Positions 18,005 through 29,783 of a stretch of 64,000 nucleotides of DNA are shown in pieces. How positions within the stretch are numbered: the first letter of the stretch is position 1; every line of letters starts with the position of its first letter. The translations under genes and the position numbers were made by a program. The notes beneath the pieces are model-generated. The model worked only from the letters and a program-made list of their open reading frames with translations. It was not told where the DNA came from and did not search any database. This stretch comes from Cnuibacter physcomitrellae (GTDB lineage Bacteria > Actinomycetota > Actinomycetes > Actinomycetales > Microbacteriaceae): assembly GCF_014640535.1 (NCBI RefSeq), contig NZ_BMHD01000001.1, positions 684,214-748,213 of the forward strand, given 5' to 3'.

Positions 18005-18535
18005 ATGCAGACACGACAGATCCCACCCCGCACCAGTCGCTTCGACACACCCTTCGGTCCTCTCCTCGTCCGGGCGCACGACGGAGTCGTCCACGCCCTG
18101 AGGCCGTGGCGGGTCGGCGACGCGGCCGACGACGACGGGAGCAACCGGCCGATCCACGACGTCCTCGACGCCTACCTCTCCGGCGACGCCCGCACGCTCG
18201 CCCTCCCGTGCGAGGCCACGGGCACGCCGTTCCAGTGCTCGGTGTGGAGCGCGGTCACCGAGATCGGATGGGGTGAGCTCACGACCTACGCCGCTCTCGC
18301 CGAGCTCATCGGGCGTCCCGGGTCGGCGCGCGCCGTCGGTCAGGCCGTGGCCGCGCATCCCGCGCCGCTCGTCCTGGGCACGCACCGCGTCGTGGCGAGC
18401 GACGGGCGTCTCACCGGCGTCGATGCGGACGCGATCGTGTGGAAGACCGCGCTGCTGCGTCTCGAGGGCCACGTCGTGCACGAGGGACGGCTGATCGGAG
18501 CGGAGGCCGCCGGGTTCGTCCGCGTGGCCGCGTGA
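18005..18535 (+). CDS. O6-alkylguanine-DNA alkyltransferase-fold protein lacking the acceptor cysteine (ATL-like)
   Basis: A 176-residue protein with the MGMT/Ogt fold: [10 protein letters not shown] strand pair, [11 protein letters not shown], the DNA-binding helix pair [26 protein letters not shown] with the Tyr and Arg-finger positions kept. At the active site the family motif PCHRV is replaced by GTHRVV, and the hinge Asn is His (AAHP). It therefore cannot accept alkyl groups in the usual way. Alkyltransferase-like proteins (Atl1 type) also lack the Cys and flag lesions for excision repair; this could be analogous or a decayed paralogue. ATG at 18005 has TACGGT six bases before it. Seven bases separate it from the intact ogt. 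Confidence 0.85.
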   Translation: MQTRQIPPRTSRFDTPFGPLLVRAHDGVVHALRPWRVGDAADDDGSNRPIHDVLDAYLSGDARTLALPCEATGTPFQCSVWSAVTEIGWGELTTYAALAELIGRPGSARAVGQAVAAHPAPLVLGTHRVVASDGRLTGVDADAIVWKTALLRLEGHVVHEGRLIGAEAAGFVRVAA

Positions 18536-18542
18536 GCGGGCC

Positions 18543-19166
18543 ATGTCGACCGCCGAGCTGCCCCCGTTCCCCGAGTTCCCGTCGGCAGACCTCGGCCGGG
18601 TGGCGTCCGGCGCCGCCCGGACGCGGCCGCCCCGCGCACCCGAGGTGCGGCATCGCGGAGTCCTCGAGTCGCCGCTCGGGCGGGTGGAGGTGGTGAGCAA
18701 CGGTCGGGCCATCACCGGCGTCGCCATCGAGACGGCGGGGCGACTCCCGCACGACGGCCATCCGGTCTCCCGGTCCGATCTGATCGACGAGGCCGTCGCG
18801 CAGATCGAGGCGTACTTCGCGGGCACCCGGCGTCGGTTCGAGCTCCCCGTGCGCCCGGCCGTGAGCGACTTCCAGCGTTCCGTGCTCGACGCGCTCGCCG
18901 ACGTCGAGTGGGGACGGCACACGACGTACGGCGCTCTCGCCGAGGCCATCGGCCGACCGGCCGCGTGCCGAGCGGTCGGGAGGGCGATCGGGCAGAACCC
19001 GGTCCCCCTCCTCGTGCCGTGCCATCGGGTGCTGTCGTCGACGGGGAGCCTGACGGGCTACTCCCAGGGCGACGGCGACGTCACGAAGGCGTGGCTCCTG
19101 GACGGCGAGGGCATCGCCTTCCGCTGGCCCCCGACGCGCCGCCGCCCCGCCCCCGTCAGCCTGTAA
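18543..19166 (+). CDS. ogt: methylated-DNA--[protein]-cysteine S-methyltransferase
   Basis: A 207-residue suicide repair protein that removes alkyl groups from O6-alkylguanine and O4-alkylthymine. It has a longer N terminus (about 35 Pro/Ala-rich residues), then LGRVEVVSNG, FQRSVLDALADVEWGRHTTYGALAEAIGRPAACRAVGRAIGQNP (in parts) and the intact active site LLVPCHRVLSSTGSLTGY with the acceptor Cys and the hinge Asn. The Pro/Arg-rich C-terminal tail is unremarkable. It lies directly after the Cys-less paralogue on the same strand and was probably made by tandem duplication or cotransfer. The transcript runs into the palindromic repeat array. Confidence 0.92.
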   Translation: MSTAELPPFPEFPSADLGRVASGAARTRPPRAPEVRHRGVLESPLGRVEVVSNGRAITGVAIETAGRLPHDGHPVSRSDLIDEAVAQIEAYFAGTRRRFELPVRPAVSDFQRSVLDALADVEWGRHTTYGALAEAIGRPAACRAVGRAIGQNPVPLLVPCHRVLSSTGSLTGYSQGDGDVTKAWLLDGEGIAFRWPPTRRRPAPVSL

Positions 19167-19202
19167 CCCCTCCGAACCCGCGCCGGTGTCGCCCTCGGAG
19201 TG

Positions 19203-19506
19203 CATCGAGTGCTCACTCTTCGCGCGAAGTGCCTCCGAAGACGCGCACATTCTGCGCACTCACCCGCCCGCAGGCGAAGACACGGCCGACCATCGAGTGC
19301 TCACTCTTCGCGCGAACTGCTTCAGGGAAAGCGCACATGCTGAGCAGTCGCCCGCCGGGGAAGCCTCGGGCGGCCACCGAGTGCTCACTTCGCGCGTCAT
19401 GTGCTCTGAGATGGCGCGCCTTGTGAGCACTCGGTCGCCCGTGAGAGCAGGAGCCCTCACCTCGCGCGCGATGCGGTCAGAAGGGGTGTGCTGATCGAGC
19501 GCACAC
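19203..19506. repeat. tandem array of imperfect palindromic repeats in a 374-base intergenic gap
   Basis: The gap 19167-19540 between convergent ogt and yaaA holds no supported gene. It contains three related units starting at about 19203, 19291 and 19375, each opening with CGAGTGCTCACT(CT)TCGCGCG; unit spacing is 84-88 bases. Each unit is itself a hairpin: the 5' arm GAGTGCTCA meets a later TGAGCA(C/G)TC or GCGCACTC. In unit 3 the arms ACCGAGTGCTCAC (19376-19388) and GTGAGCACTCGGT (19422-19434) pair perfectly over 13 bases. A smaller hairpin GTGTGC...GCACAC closes the region (19486-19506). They may serve as bidirectional terminators or be REP-like elements. Confidence 0.7.
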
Positions 19507-19540
19507 GGCGATGCACCTGGGCCTCACGCCGCACAGTCGC

Positions 19541-20281
19541 TCAGACGACGAGCTCCAGGGAGCCGTCCGGGCGGGAGGTCAGGCGGAAGCCGGTGGCCGT
19601 GGCCCAGTCGAGGAGGGCGGGGATCGAGGCGAAGTCCTCGCCCTGGGTGAGGAGCGCGCGTGCGAACTCCCCCTTGCCCTTCTTGTTGAAGTGATTGAGG
19701 GCGCGCTTGACGCCGTCCGGCCCCTCGCTCACCACGTGGAGGTAGTGCGCGTCGGCGTTGCCGCTCGCGGTCCCCAGCGCGACGTACCCCTCCGACCGCA
19801 GATCGAGGACGAGCCCGGGTCGCTCGCCGAGCTCGCGAGCGATCGTCGAACCCCAGACCGACTTGATGGTCGGCTCCAGCTTCGAGTCATGCGAGAGCCG
19901 GTAGGCGGGGATCGGATCGGCCGCACCGACCAGACCGAAGAGCGCCGAGTGGATCGCGAGGTGCCCGGCTGCGAAGTCGAGCGCCGCGCTCGGCAGCGAC
20001 GCCGCGTCGAGAGCGTCGTAGAGGACCCCGGTGTAGCGCCCGAGCGCGGGCATCGTCGGGGAGGTCGCCAGCGCCCGATTGCGGTCGATCTCGAACGCGA
20101 GACGAGGGCCCAGCTTCAGGGCGGCCGCCATCTCCTCCGGTCGGCGGGCAAGGCGCCGCACCGCTGCGACCAGCGACCGTCGCGGCCGGGTCAGACGCGG
20201 GAACGAGAGCAGGGCGAGGTCGAGGGGCGCCCCCTCTCCCCCGTCCACCTTGGTCTCCGACGGTGGGAGCACGATCAGCAT
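19541..20281 (-). CDS. yaaA: YaaA family (DUF328) peroxide stress protein
   Basis: A 246-residue protein starting MLIVLPPSETK, the family signature. Further matches: ALGRYTGVLYDALDA, HLAIHSALFGLVGAADPIPAYRLSHDSKL, LDLRSEGYVAL and LNHFNKKGKGEFARAL. In E. coli YaaA is OxyR-induced and lowers intracellular iron and oxidative DNA damage; structural work found a DNA-binding-like cantaloupe fold. ATG at 20281 is preceded by GGAGG with eight bases between. It lies 71 bases after atpC, separated by a hairpin, so it is probably transcribed on its own or by read-through. Confidence 0.9.
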   Translation of the reverse strand: MLIVLPPSETKVDGGEGAPLDLALLSFPRLTRPRRSLVAAVRRLARRPEEMAAALKLGPRLAFEIDRNRALATSPTMPALGRYTGVLYDALDAASLPSAALDFAAGHLAIHSALFGLVGAADPIPAYRLSHDSKLEPTIKSVWGSTIARELGERPGLVLDLRSEGYVALGTASGNADAHYLHVVSEGPDGVKRALNHFNKKGKGEFARALLTQGEDFASIPALLDWATATGFRLTSRPDGSLELVV

Positions 20282-20298
20282 GAGAGGACCTCCAGACG

Positions 20299-20336
20299 AC
20301 GATCGCCGCCCCACCCGAGGGCGGAGCGGCGATCGT
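20299..20336 (-). terminator. hairpin after the ATP synthase operon
   Basis: Perfect 11-bp inverted repeat ACGATCGCCGC (20299-20309) / GCGGCGATCGT (20326-20336) with a 16-base inner part that itself can pair CCGCCC with GGGCGG. It begins 17 bases after the atpC stop. No U run follows, which is usual for high-GC actinobacterial terminators. It likely ends or trims the atp transcript before yaaA. Confidence 0.6.
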
Positions 20337-20352
20337 GCGGCGATGGGACGAG

Positions 20353-20619
20353 CTAGCGGATGAGCTCCGCGTCGCGGGCGACCACGGTGACCGTGTCGTT
20401 CTCGACCGACAGGAACCCGTCATCCGCTCGGGCCACGATGCGCTCGCCGCTCGAGGCGTTCACGCGCACCTCACCCGAGGCCAGGATCGCGAGCATCGGC
20501 TCGTGACCGGCGAGGATGCCGATCTCGCCCTCGACGGTCTTCGCGACGACCATCGAGGCCTCGCCCTTCCAGATCTCGCGATCGGCGGCGACGACGGTGA
20601 CGGCAAGCGGGTTCGCCAT
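20353..20619 (-). CDS. atpC: F1Fo ATP synthase subunit epsilon
   Basis: An 88-residue central-stalk subunit. It carries the N-terminal beta-sandwich only (LAVTVVAADREIWKGEASMVVAKTVEGEIGILAGHEPML, quoted in parts; HEPM is typical) and lacks the C-terminal helical hairpin of E. coli epsilon, as in many actinobacteria where latent ATP hydrolysis is controlled differently. ATG at 20619 is placed three bases after the atpD stop. Last gene of the operon. Confidence 0.95.
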   Translation of the reverse strand: MANPLAVTVVAADREIWKGEASMVVAKTVEGEIGILAGHEPMLAILASGEVRVNASSGERIVARADDGFLSVENDTVTVVARDAELIR

Positions 20620-20621
20620 GC

Positions 20622-23002
<2,381 letters not shown>

Positions 23003-23005
23003 CGG

Positions 23006-24643
23006 TTAGCGGCGCCCCTTCACGATCTTCTCCTGGTTGACGTCCTCCGGATCGGTCGCCTCGAACTGCTCCTTGCCCACCGAGGCGAGCGGCTTGCCCT
23101 CGCCCGTCTGGAACTCGAGCTTGAAGTCGTCGACCGCCTTCTCGAGCGCGGCGACGGTGTCGTCGTCGAGCACGTTGGTGTCGCGGAGGGTGGTGAGGAT
23201 CTCGGTGTTGCGACCGAGGTAGTCGAGCAGCTCGGCCTCGAAGCGGAGGATGTCCTCCACCGGGACCTCGTCGAGCTTGCCGTTGGTGCCCGCCCAGATC
23301 GAGACGACCTGCTGCTCCACCGGGAACGGCGAGTACTGCGGCTGCTTCAGCAGCTCGGTGAGGCGGGCGCCTCGGGCGAGCTGACGACGCGACGCGGCGT
23401 CGAGGTCGGAGGCGAACATCGCGAACGCCTCGAGCGAGCGGTACTGGGCGAGCTCGAGCTTGAGCGTGCCGGAGACCTTCTTGATCGACTTCACCTGGGC
23501 GTCACCACCGACGCGGGACACCGAGATGCCGACGTCGACCGCGGGACGCTGGTTGGCGTTGAAGAGGTCGGACTGCAGGAAGATCTGGCCGTCGGTGATC
23601 GAGATCACGTTGGTCGGGATGTACGCCGAGACGTCATTCGCCTTGGTCTCGATGATCGGGAGACCGGTCATCGAGCCGTGTCCGAGCTCGTCGGACAGCT
23701 TCGCGCAGCGCTCGAGCAGACGCGAGTGCAGGTAGAAGACGTCGCCGGGGTACGCCTCGCGTCCCGGCGGACGACGGAGGAGGAGCGACACGGCGCGGTA
23801 GGCCTCGGCCTGCTTCGACAGGTCGTCGAAGATGATCAGGACGTGCTTGCCGCCGTACATCCAGTGCTGGCCGATGGCCGAGCCGGTGTAGGGGGCGAGG
23901 TACTTGAAGCCCGCGGGGTCGGAGGCCGGGGAGGCGACGATGGTGGTGTACTCCATCGCACCGGCGTCCTCGAGCGCGCCCTTCACCGAGGCGATGGTCG
24001 AGCCCTTCTGGCCGATCGCGACGTAGATGCAGCGCACCTGCTTGTCGACGTCGCCGGACTCCCAGTTCGCCTTCTGGTTGATGATCGTGTCGATCGCGAT
24101 CGCGGTCTTGCCGGTCTGGCGGTCGCCGATGATCAGCTGGCGCTGACCGCGGCCGACCGGGATCATCGCGTCGATCGCCTTGATGCCGGTCTGCAGCGGC
24201 TCGTGCACCGACTTGCGCTGCATGACGCCGGGCGCCTGGAGCTCGAGCTCACGGCGACCCTCCGTGGCGATCTCGCCGAGGCCGTCGATCGGGTTGCCCA
24301 GCGGGTCGACCACGCGGCCGAGGTAGCCGTCGCCCACGGGCACGGAGAGCACCTCGCCCGTGCGGGTGACCTCCTGGCCCTCCTCGATGCCGGAGAACTC
24401 GCCCAGCACGATGACGCCGATCTCGTCCTCGTCGAGGTTCTGGGCCAGGCCCAGGGTGCCGTCGGAGAACCGGATCAGCTCGTTGGCCATGACGCCGGGC
24501 AGGCCCTCGACGTGAGCGATGCCGTCGGCGGCGTCGATCACGTAGCCGACCTCGGTGGTCGAGGCCTTGCTGGGCTCGTAGGCCGCGACGAAGTCCTTGA
24601 GGGCGTCGCGGATCTCATCGGGGCGGATTGTGAGTTCAGCCAT
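23006..24643 (-). CDS. atpA: F1Fo ATP synthase subunit alpha
   Basis: A 545-residue non-catalytic nucleotide-binding subunit. P-loop [33 protein letters not shown] (Walker B), [26 protein letters not shown], and the arginine finger region [11 protein letters not shown]. The C-terminal extension (about 30 residues, [31 protein letters not shown] in parts) beyond the E. coli end is typical of actinobacteria and in mycobacteria suppresses ATPase activity. ATG at 24643. Confidence 0.98.
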   Translation of the reverse strand: MAELTIRPDEIRDALKDFVAAYEPSKASTTEVGYVIDAADGIAHVEGLPGVMANELIRFSDGTLGLAQNLDEDEIGVIVLGEFSGIEEGQEVTRTGEVLSVPVGDGYLGRVVDPLGNPIDGLGEIATEGRRELELQAPGVMQRKSVHEPLQTGIKAIDAMIPVGRGQRQLIIGDRQTGKTAIAIDTIINQKANWESGDVDKQVRCIYVAIGQKGSTIASVKGALEDAGAMEYTTIVASPASDPAGFKYLAPYTGSAIGQHWMYGGKHVLIIFDDLSKQAEAYRAVSLLLRRPPGREAYPGDVFYLHSRLLERCAKLSDELGHGSMTGLPIIETKANDVSAYIPTNVISITDGQIFLQSDLFNANQRPAVDVGISVSRVGGDAQVKSIKKVSGTLKLELAQYRSLEAFAMFASDLDAASRRQLARGARLTELLKQPQYSPFPVEQQVVSIWAGTNGKLDEVPVEDILRFEAELLDYLGRNTEILTTLRDTNVLDDDTVAALEKAVDDFKLEFQTGEGKPLASVGKEQFEATDPEDVNQEKIVKGRR

Positions 24644-24694
24644 CGTTATCCCTTTTCTGCGGGGCCGTGAGCCCCAATGCGTTCGTGTGCGCGC

Positions 24695-25489
24695 CTAGCC
24701 GGCGAGCTGGAGTCTGAGATCGTTGAGCCGCGTGGCGACGCTGCCGTCGATGACATCATCGCCGATCCGGATGCGGATTCCCCCGATGACCCTGGGGTCG
24801 ACGACGGCGTTGCTCCGGACGGGGCGGCCGTACTGGCTCGCGAGGACGCCTTCGAGGCGCGAGAGCTGGGCCTCCGACAACGGGACCGCGCTGCTGACCG
24901 TGGCCACCAGCGAACCGGCCTGGTCGGCGACGACGGTCGAGGCGTAGCGGAGCAACTCCCCCACCCGTCGACCGCGGGGCGATCCGATGAGCTGACGCAC
25001 GATGGCGACGGTCTGCTCGGAGGCCTTGCCCCGGAGCAGTCGATCGACGAGCGCGAGCTTCTGATCGGTGGCGCCGAGCTTGCTGCCGAGCGCCAGCTCG
25101 AGCCCCGCGTCGCTCGCGACCGCGCGGCCGAACTCGAAGAGCTCGGCGTCGATGGCCGCGGACGACGGCGCGGACGCGGCGACGGCACGGATGCCGATCT
25201 CCTCGATGCCGCCGAGGAACTCGCTCTGCGTGGACCACCTGCTGGAGACGATCGTCGAGAGCAGCTCGAGCGAGCTCGAACCGAACCCGCCGAACAGCCG
25301 CCTCACCAGCGCGGTCTTCGCAGAGCCGTCGATGGCGGGGTCGGAGAGGGCTCCTCGGAGCTGTGCGGAATCGCCGATGACCCGGCCAGCGGCGAAGAGC
25401 TCTTCTCCCGTGGCCAGATCGACCCCCGAGGCGAGGCTCGCCAGGCGGGCCTCAGCCTCCTCGAGGGCAACTCTGGTCGCGCTTCCCAT
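24695..25489 (-). CDS. atpH: F1Fo ATP synthase subunit delta (long actinobacterial form)
   Basis: A 264-residue peripheral stalk subunit, about 85 residues longer than E. coli delta. The extra length is N-terminal, as in Streptomyces and relatives; it is a separate gene from atpF, unlike the mycobacterial b-delta fusion. The C-terminal signature GGIRIRIGDDVIDGSVATRLNDLRLQL (in parts) matches the family end. Connects the b dimer to the top of F1. Starts three bases after the atpF stop. Confidence 0.95.
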   Translation of the reverse strand: MGSATRVALEEAEARLASLASGVDLATGEELFAAGRVIGDSAQLRGALSDPAIDGSAKTALVRRLFGGFGSSSLELLSTIVSSRWSTQSEFLGGIEEIGIRAVAASAPSSAAIDAELFEFGRAVASDAGLELALGSKLGATDQKLALVDRLLRGKASEQTVAIVRQLIGSPRGRRVGELLRYASTVVADQAGSLVATVSSAVPLSEAQLSRLEGVLASQYGRPVRSNAVVDPRVIGGIRIRIGDDVIDGSVATRLNDLRLQLAG

Positions 25490-25492
25490 GTG

Positions 25493-26050
25493 CTAGTTCT
25501 TCCCTGCCTTGCCGGACTCGGATGCCTCGAGGTCGGCCAGGAAGCGGTCGACGAGGGCGGTGGCCTTCTGGTCGTCGGTGAGGGTCTCCCCAACGACGTT
25601 CGACGCGAGGTCGATCGCCAGGGTGCCCACCTCGGTGCGCAGCGAGGTGAACGCCGCCTGGCGCTCGGCCTCGATCGCGACCTGGGCGTTCGCCTTCACG
25701 CGCTCGGCCTCGGCCTGCGCGTTCGCGGTGATCTCCGAGCCGATGCGCTGGGCGTCGGTGCGTGCCTGCTCGCGGATGCGCGACGCCTCGACGCGCGCCT
25801 CGGCCAGCTGAGCGGTGTACTGCTCGAGCGCGGCCTCGGCCTCGCGCTGGGCCTCGTCGGCCTTCGCGATGTTGCCCTCGATCGCCGCGCCTCGCTCGTC
25901 GAGGAGCTTCTTCATGCGGGGAAGGACCTTCCACCAGAAGAACACCAGGATGACGATGAAGCACACCAGCGACCAGACGATGTCGTACACCTGGGGGATC
26001 AGCGGATTCTGAACTTCCGCCTCCCCCGCAGCGATGACTGCGTGGAGCAT
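25493..26050 (-). CDS. atpF: F1Fo ATP synthase subunit b
   Basis: A 185-residue protein with one N-terminal membrane helix (IVWSLVCFIVILVFFWWKVLP, in part, about residues 24-44) and a long charged Ala/Glu/Arg-rich helix that forms the stator dimer. Two consecutive ATG codons (26053 and 26050) are possible; AGGAGG lies one base before the first and four before the second, so the second is preferred. Lies between atpE (34 bases) and atpH (three bases). Confidence 0.95.
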   Translation of the reverse strand: MLHAVIAAGEAEVQNPLIPQVYDIVWSLVCFIVILVFFWWKVLPRMKKLLDERGAAIEGNIAKADEAQREAEAALEQYTAQLAEARVEASRIREQARTDAQRIGSEITANAQAEAERVKANAQVAIEAERQAAFTSLRTEVGTLAIDLASNVVGETLTDDQKATALVDRFLADLEASESGKAGKN

Positions 26051-26084
26051 CATGCCTCCTTCCGGGAGTGAAGAGAAGACAGGA

Positions 26085-27166
<1,082 letters not shown>

Positions 27167-27349
27167 AGCGTTAGCTATCAGCGCTATCTCCTGTTTCGGG
27201 GCGTGGAACCAGCGATGGCTCTCGCGGCGACGAATGGTGGGGGTACTGGGCCATCTCCGAGCGCAGGCGCTGCTGGACGGCGGAACAGATGAGTACAGCC
27301 TATCAAGTCATAGGCCGCTCTGACGAATTGTGCAGTCGGTGTATACAGC

Positions 27350-27820
27350 TCAACCGCGCCGATCCGGCCGCGCGTCCGACACGTAGGGCATCCGGCTGCG
27401 AGCCACCACGACCACGTCGATGGCGAGCGACCCGACGACCCCCGCCACGATGCAGAAGAACAGCACCGTCGGGTCGAGCCAGGACTGTGCGCGCAGGATC
27501 AGCACCAGGACGATGAACAGCACGAACTTCACCATCCACGAGCCCAGGACGATGACGAAGAACAGGGTCGTGTAGATCGGCGAGGCCGTGTAGCGGTTGG
27601 CGATCAGGATGCTCGCCGCCGTCACGCCGAGGAAGACCAGGGTGATGACCGCACCGAGGAGCGCGCTCCACACGCCCGGCCATCCCACGACGAGGAGGCC
27701 GACGACTCCCCCGACGACCGCGATCGCCGCGGCGAGGACGGCGTTCCAGCGCAGGATCGTCGCGAACACCGGGTTCGAGGACGGCGTCGGGTAGTTGCCT
27801 CGTGGCTGCGGTTCGGTCAC
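27350..27820 (-). CDS. AtpI-like four-helix membrane protein
   Basis: A 156-residue protein with four membrane helices (about 31-48, 53-72, 86-110 and 121-138) and polar ends. Position directly before atpB and the topology fit the AtpI/AtpZ-like proteins that assist c-ring assembly or Mg uptake, but the sequence itself has no decisive motif. GTG at 27820 overlaps the wecA stop (GTGA at 27817-27820). The 183-base gap to atpB, with an inverted repeat CCTAT/ATAGG at 27299-27314, separates it from the atp operon proper. Confidence 0.7.
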   Translation of the reverse strand: MTEPQPRGNYPTPSSNPVFATILRWNAVLAAAIAVVGGVVGLLVVGWPGVWSALLGAVITLVFLGVTAASILIANRYTASPIYTTLFFVIVLGSWMVKFVLFIVLVLILRAQSWLDPTVLFFCIVAGVVGSLAIDVVVVARSRMPYVSDARPDRRG

Positions 27821-29007
27821 GATGGGGACTCCTCGGGGTCGGGGTTCGCCGCCAGCGGCGGTTCAGGCAGGGAGACGGCTCCGGACTGGCCGGCATGGCT
27901 CACGGCCACACGTCGACGGTAGCGCGAGCTGAGCGGGAGCAGGGTGACGACGGCGCAGACGACGAGCCCCAGCCCCAGGAAGATGAAGGCGACCCAGTAC
28001 GGCTGCACCACGAACAGCAGGAGGCAGCCGAACGAGATGACCGCGGTCCACGAGTAGAAGATGAGCACGGCCCGCAGGTGGGAGTGCCCCATGTCGAGCA
28101 GGCGGTGGTGGAGGTGCTTGCGATCGGCGGCGAAGGGGCTCTTCCCCGCGCGCAGTCGCCTCGCCACGGCGAGGGTGAAGTCGAGGAGCGGGATGACGAG
28201 GATCGCGAAGGGCAGGAGGATCGGCAGGAAGGCCGGGAGCAGCTGCGAGCGGCCGATCGTCGCAGGATCGATCTGACCGGTGACCGAGATCGCGCTCGTG
28301 GCCATGAGGAGGCCGACGAGCATCGCGCCGGAGTCGCCCATGAAGAGCTTGGCCGGCCGGAAGTTCAGCGGCAGGAAGCCGGCGCAGGCGCCGATCAGCA
28401 CCGCGGTCACCATCGAGGCGAGGTTGAAGTAGTCGGTCGGCGAGGTCTCCTGCGCCAGCAGGTAGCTGTAGAGGAAGAAGACGCCGTTGGCGATGAGCGC
28501 GACGCCGGCCACCAGGCCGTCGAGACCGTCGATGAAGTTGACGGCGTTCATGACGAGCACCACCGCGACGATCGTGATGAAGAGCGACATCGTGCTCGAT
28601 CCGACGGTGATGCCGCCGATCGGCAGCGAGACGATCTGCACGCCCTGCCAGGCGAGCAGACCCGCCGCGAGGATCTGGCCGGCGAGCTTGGTGAACCAGG
28701 ACAGATCGTAGATGTCGTCGGCGACGCCGATCACCACGATGATCAGCGCCGAACCGAGGATGGCGTACAGCTGCCCGGGCTCGGCGAAGACCAACCGGAA
28801 CCAGCTGATCTGCGACGCTACGGCGATGCCGCCGAGGAGCCCGAGGAACATCGCGATGCCGCCCAGGCGCGGCGTCGGGCGCGTGTGCACGTCGCGTTCG
28901 CGGATCTTGGGGTACAGACGGTAGCGGATGCTCAGCTTGTAGATCAGCCACGCGAGCCCGAAGGTGACGATCGCGGAGACGAGGGCGACGAGGAGGTAGA
29001 ACCGCAT
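27817..29007 (-). CDS. wecA: undecaprenyl-phosphate GlcNAc-1-phosphate transferase (WecA/TagO/MraY superfamily)
   Basis: A 396-residue polytopic membrane enzyme with about ten to eleven helices. Family motifs: TPRLGGIAMFLG, VIGVADDIYDLSW (metal-binding Asp pair), VNFIDGLDGLVAG, FMGDSGAMLVG and the cytoplasmic HLHHRLLDMGHSH. It transfers sugar-1-phosphate from UDP-HexNAc to undecaprenyl phosphate, the first lipid-linked step of cell-wall glycopolymer synthesis. In this gene order (sua5-wecA-atp) it is conserved in actinobacteria. C-terminal cytosolic tail is 40 residues. Overlaps sua5 by one base (TGATG). Confidence 0.93.
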   Translation of the reverse strand: MRFYLLVALVSAIVTFGLAWLIYKLSIRYRLYPKIRERDVHTRPTPRLGGIAMFLGLLGGIAVASQISWFRLVFAEPGQLYAILGSALIIVVIGVADDIYDLSWFTKLAGQILAAGLLAWQGVQIVSLPIGGITVGSSTMSLFITIVAVVLVMNAVNFIDGLDGLVAGVALIANGVFFLYSYLLAQETSPTDYFNLASMVTAVLIGACAGFLPLNFRPAKLFMGDSGAMLVGLLMATSAISVTGQIDPATIGRSQLLPAFLPILLPFAILVIPLLDFTLAVARRLRAGKSPFAADRKHLHHRLLDMGHSHLRAVLIFYSWTAVISFGCLLLFVVQPYWVAFIFLGLGLVVCAVVTLLPLSSRYRRRVAVSHAGQSGAVSLPEPPLAANPDPEESPS

Positions 29008-29687
29008 CAGGCCGGCCCAGGCGCCAGACGGTCGCCCACGACCTCCTCGATCCGCGCCCGGGAGATCGCACCCTGGCGCACGATGCGGACGACGTCAGGC
29101 GTGGTGAGGTCGACGATCGTCGACGACGGCTCCTCGCCCTCCCGCTCGCGTGAGGGATCCGGGCGCACTCCCCCGTCGAGGTAGACGGCGACGCTGTCGC
29201 CGAGCATCCCGACCGCGTCGGCCGCGGTGGGCGCCGGCGGCCGTCCGGTGAGGTTGGCGCTCGACACGGCGAGCGGACCCGTCTCGGCGAGGAGCTCGAG
29301 GGCGATCGAGTCGTCGGGCATGCGGAGGGCGACCGTGCCGTGGGTCTCCCCCAGATCCCACGCCAGCGACGGCGTCGCGGTGAGGATCACGGTGAGGCCG
29401 CCCGGCCAGAAGCGCTCGACCAGCTCTCGCGCGACGTCGGGGATCCCGGTGGCGAGCGCCTCCAGGGTGGCGACGCCCGGGATGAGGACCGGCGGCGGGG
29501 ACTGCCTGGTGCGACCCTTGGCGTCGAGCAGGCGCTGGACCGCGCGCGGGTCGAACGCGTCGGCGGCGACGCCGTAGACGGTGTCGGTGGGGAGGACGAC
29601 GAGCTCGCCTCGCCCGAGCGCGGCTCGCGCGAGGCGCATCCCGGTCAGCAGGTCGGCGGGAACCGCGCAGTCGTACGTCTGTGCCAT
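29007..29687 (-). CDS. tsaC: L-threonylcarbamoyladenylate synthase
   Basis: A 226-residue Sua5/YrdC/YwlC protein that makes threonylcarbamoyl-AMP from Thr, bicarbonate and ATP for t6A37 of ANN-decoding tRNAs. Visible: LVVLPTDTVYGVAADAF, KGRTRQSPPPVLI, LVERFWPGGLTVIL, VALRMPDD and VSSANLTGRPPAPTAADA. It lacks the extra C-terminal Sua5 domain. ATG at 29687 is chosen over the one at 29699 because GAGGGA lies five bases upstream of it. It follows prmC after a 96-base gap and is coupled to wecA. Confidence 0.93.
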   Translation of the reverse strand: MAQTYDCAVPADLLTGMRLARAALGRGELVVLPTDTVYGVAADAFDPRAVQRLLDAKGRTRQSPPPVLIPGVATLEALATGIPDVARELVERFWPGGLTVILTATPSLAWDLGETHGTVALRMPDDSIALELLAETGPLAVSSANLTGRPPAPTAADAVGMLGDSVAVYLDGGVRPDPSREREGEEPSSTIVDLTTPDVVRIVRQGAISRARIEEVVGDRLAPGPA

Positions 29688-29783
29688 GTCGTCCCTCATG
29701 ATATCCACGCCCCCTGGGGGCATCCGGCGGCTCGCCCCGGATGCGGTCAGCACAGGGCGGTCGTGGTCAGCGCTCGGTCCTGG

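Noticed and set aside
19203-19440. CRISPR array
   Set aside because: Repeats are imperfect, only three, self-complementary over most of the unit, and no cas gene is in the window.
24695-26050. Fused b-delta ATP synthase subunit as in mycobacteria
   Set aside because: atpF and atpH have separate start and stop codons with a three-base gap; the long delta is the usual form in non-mycobacterial actinobacteria.
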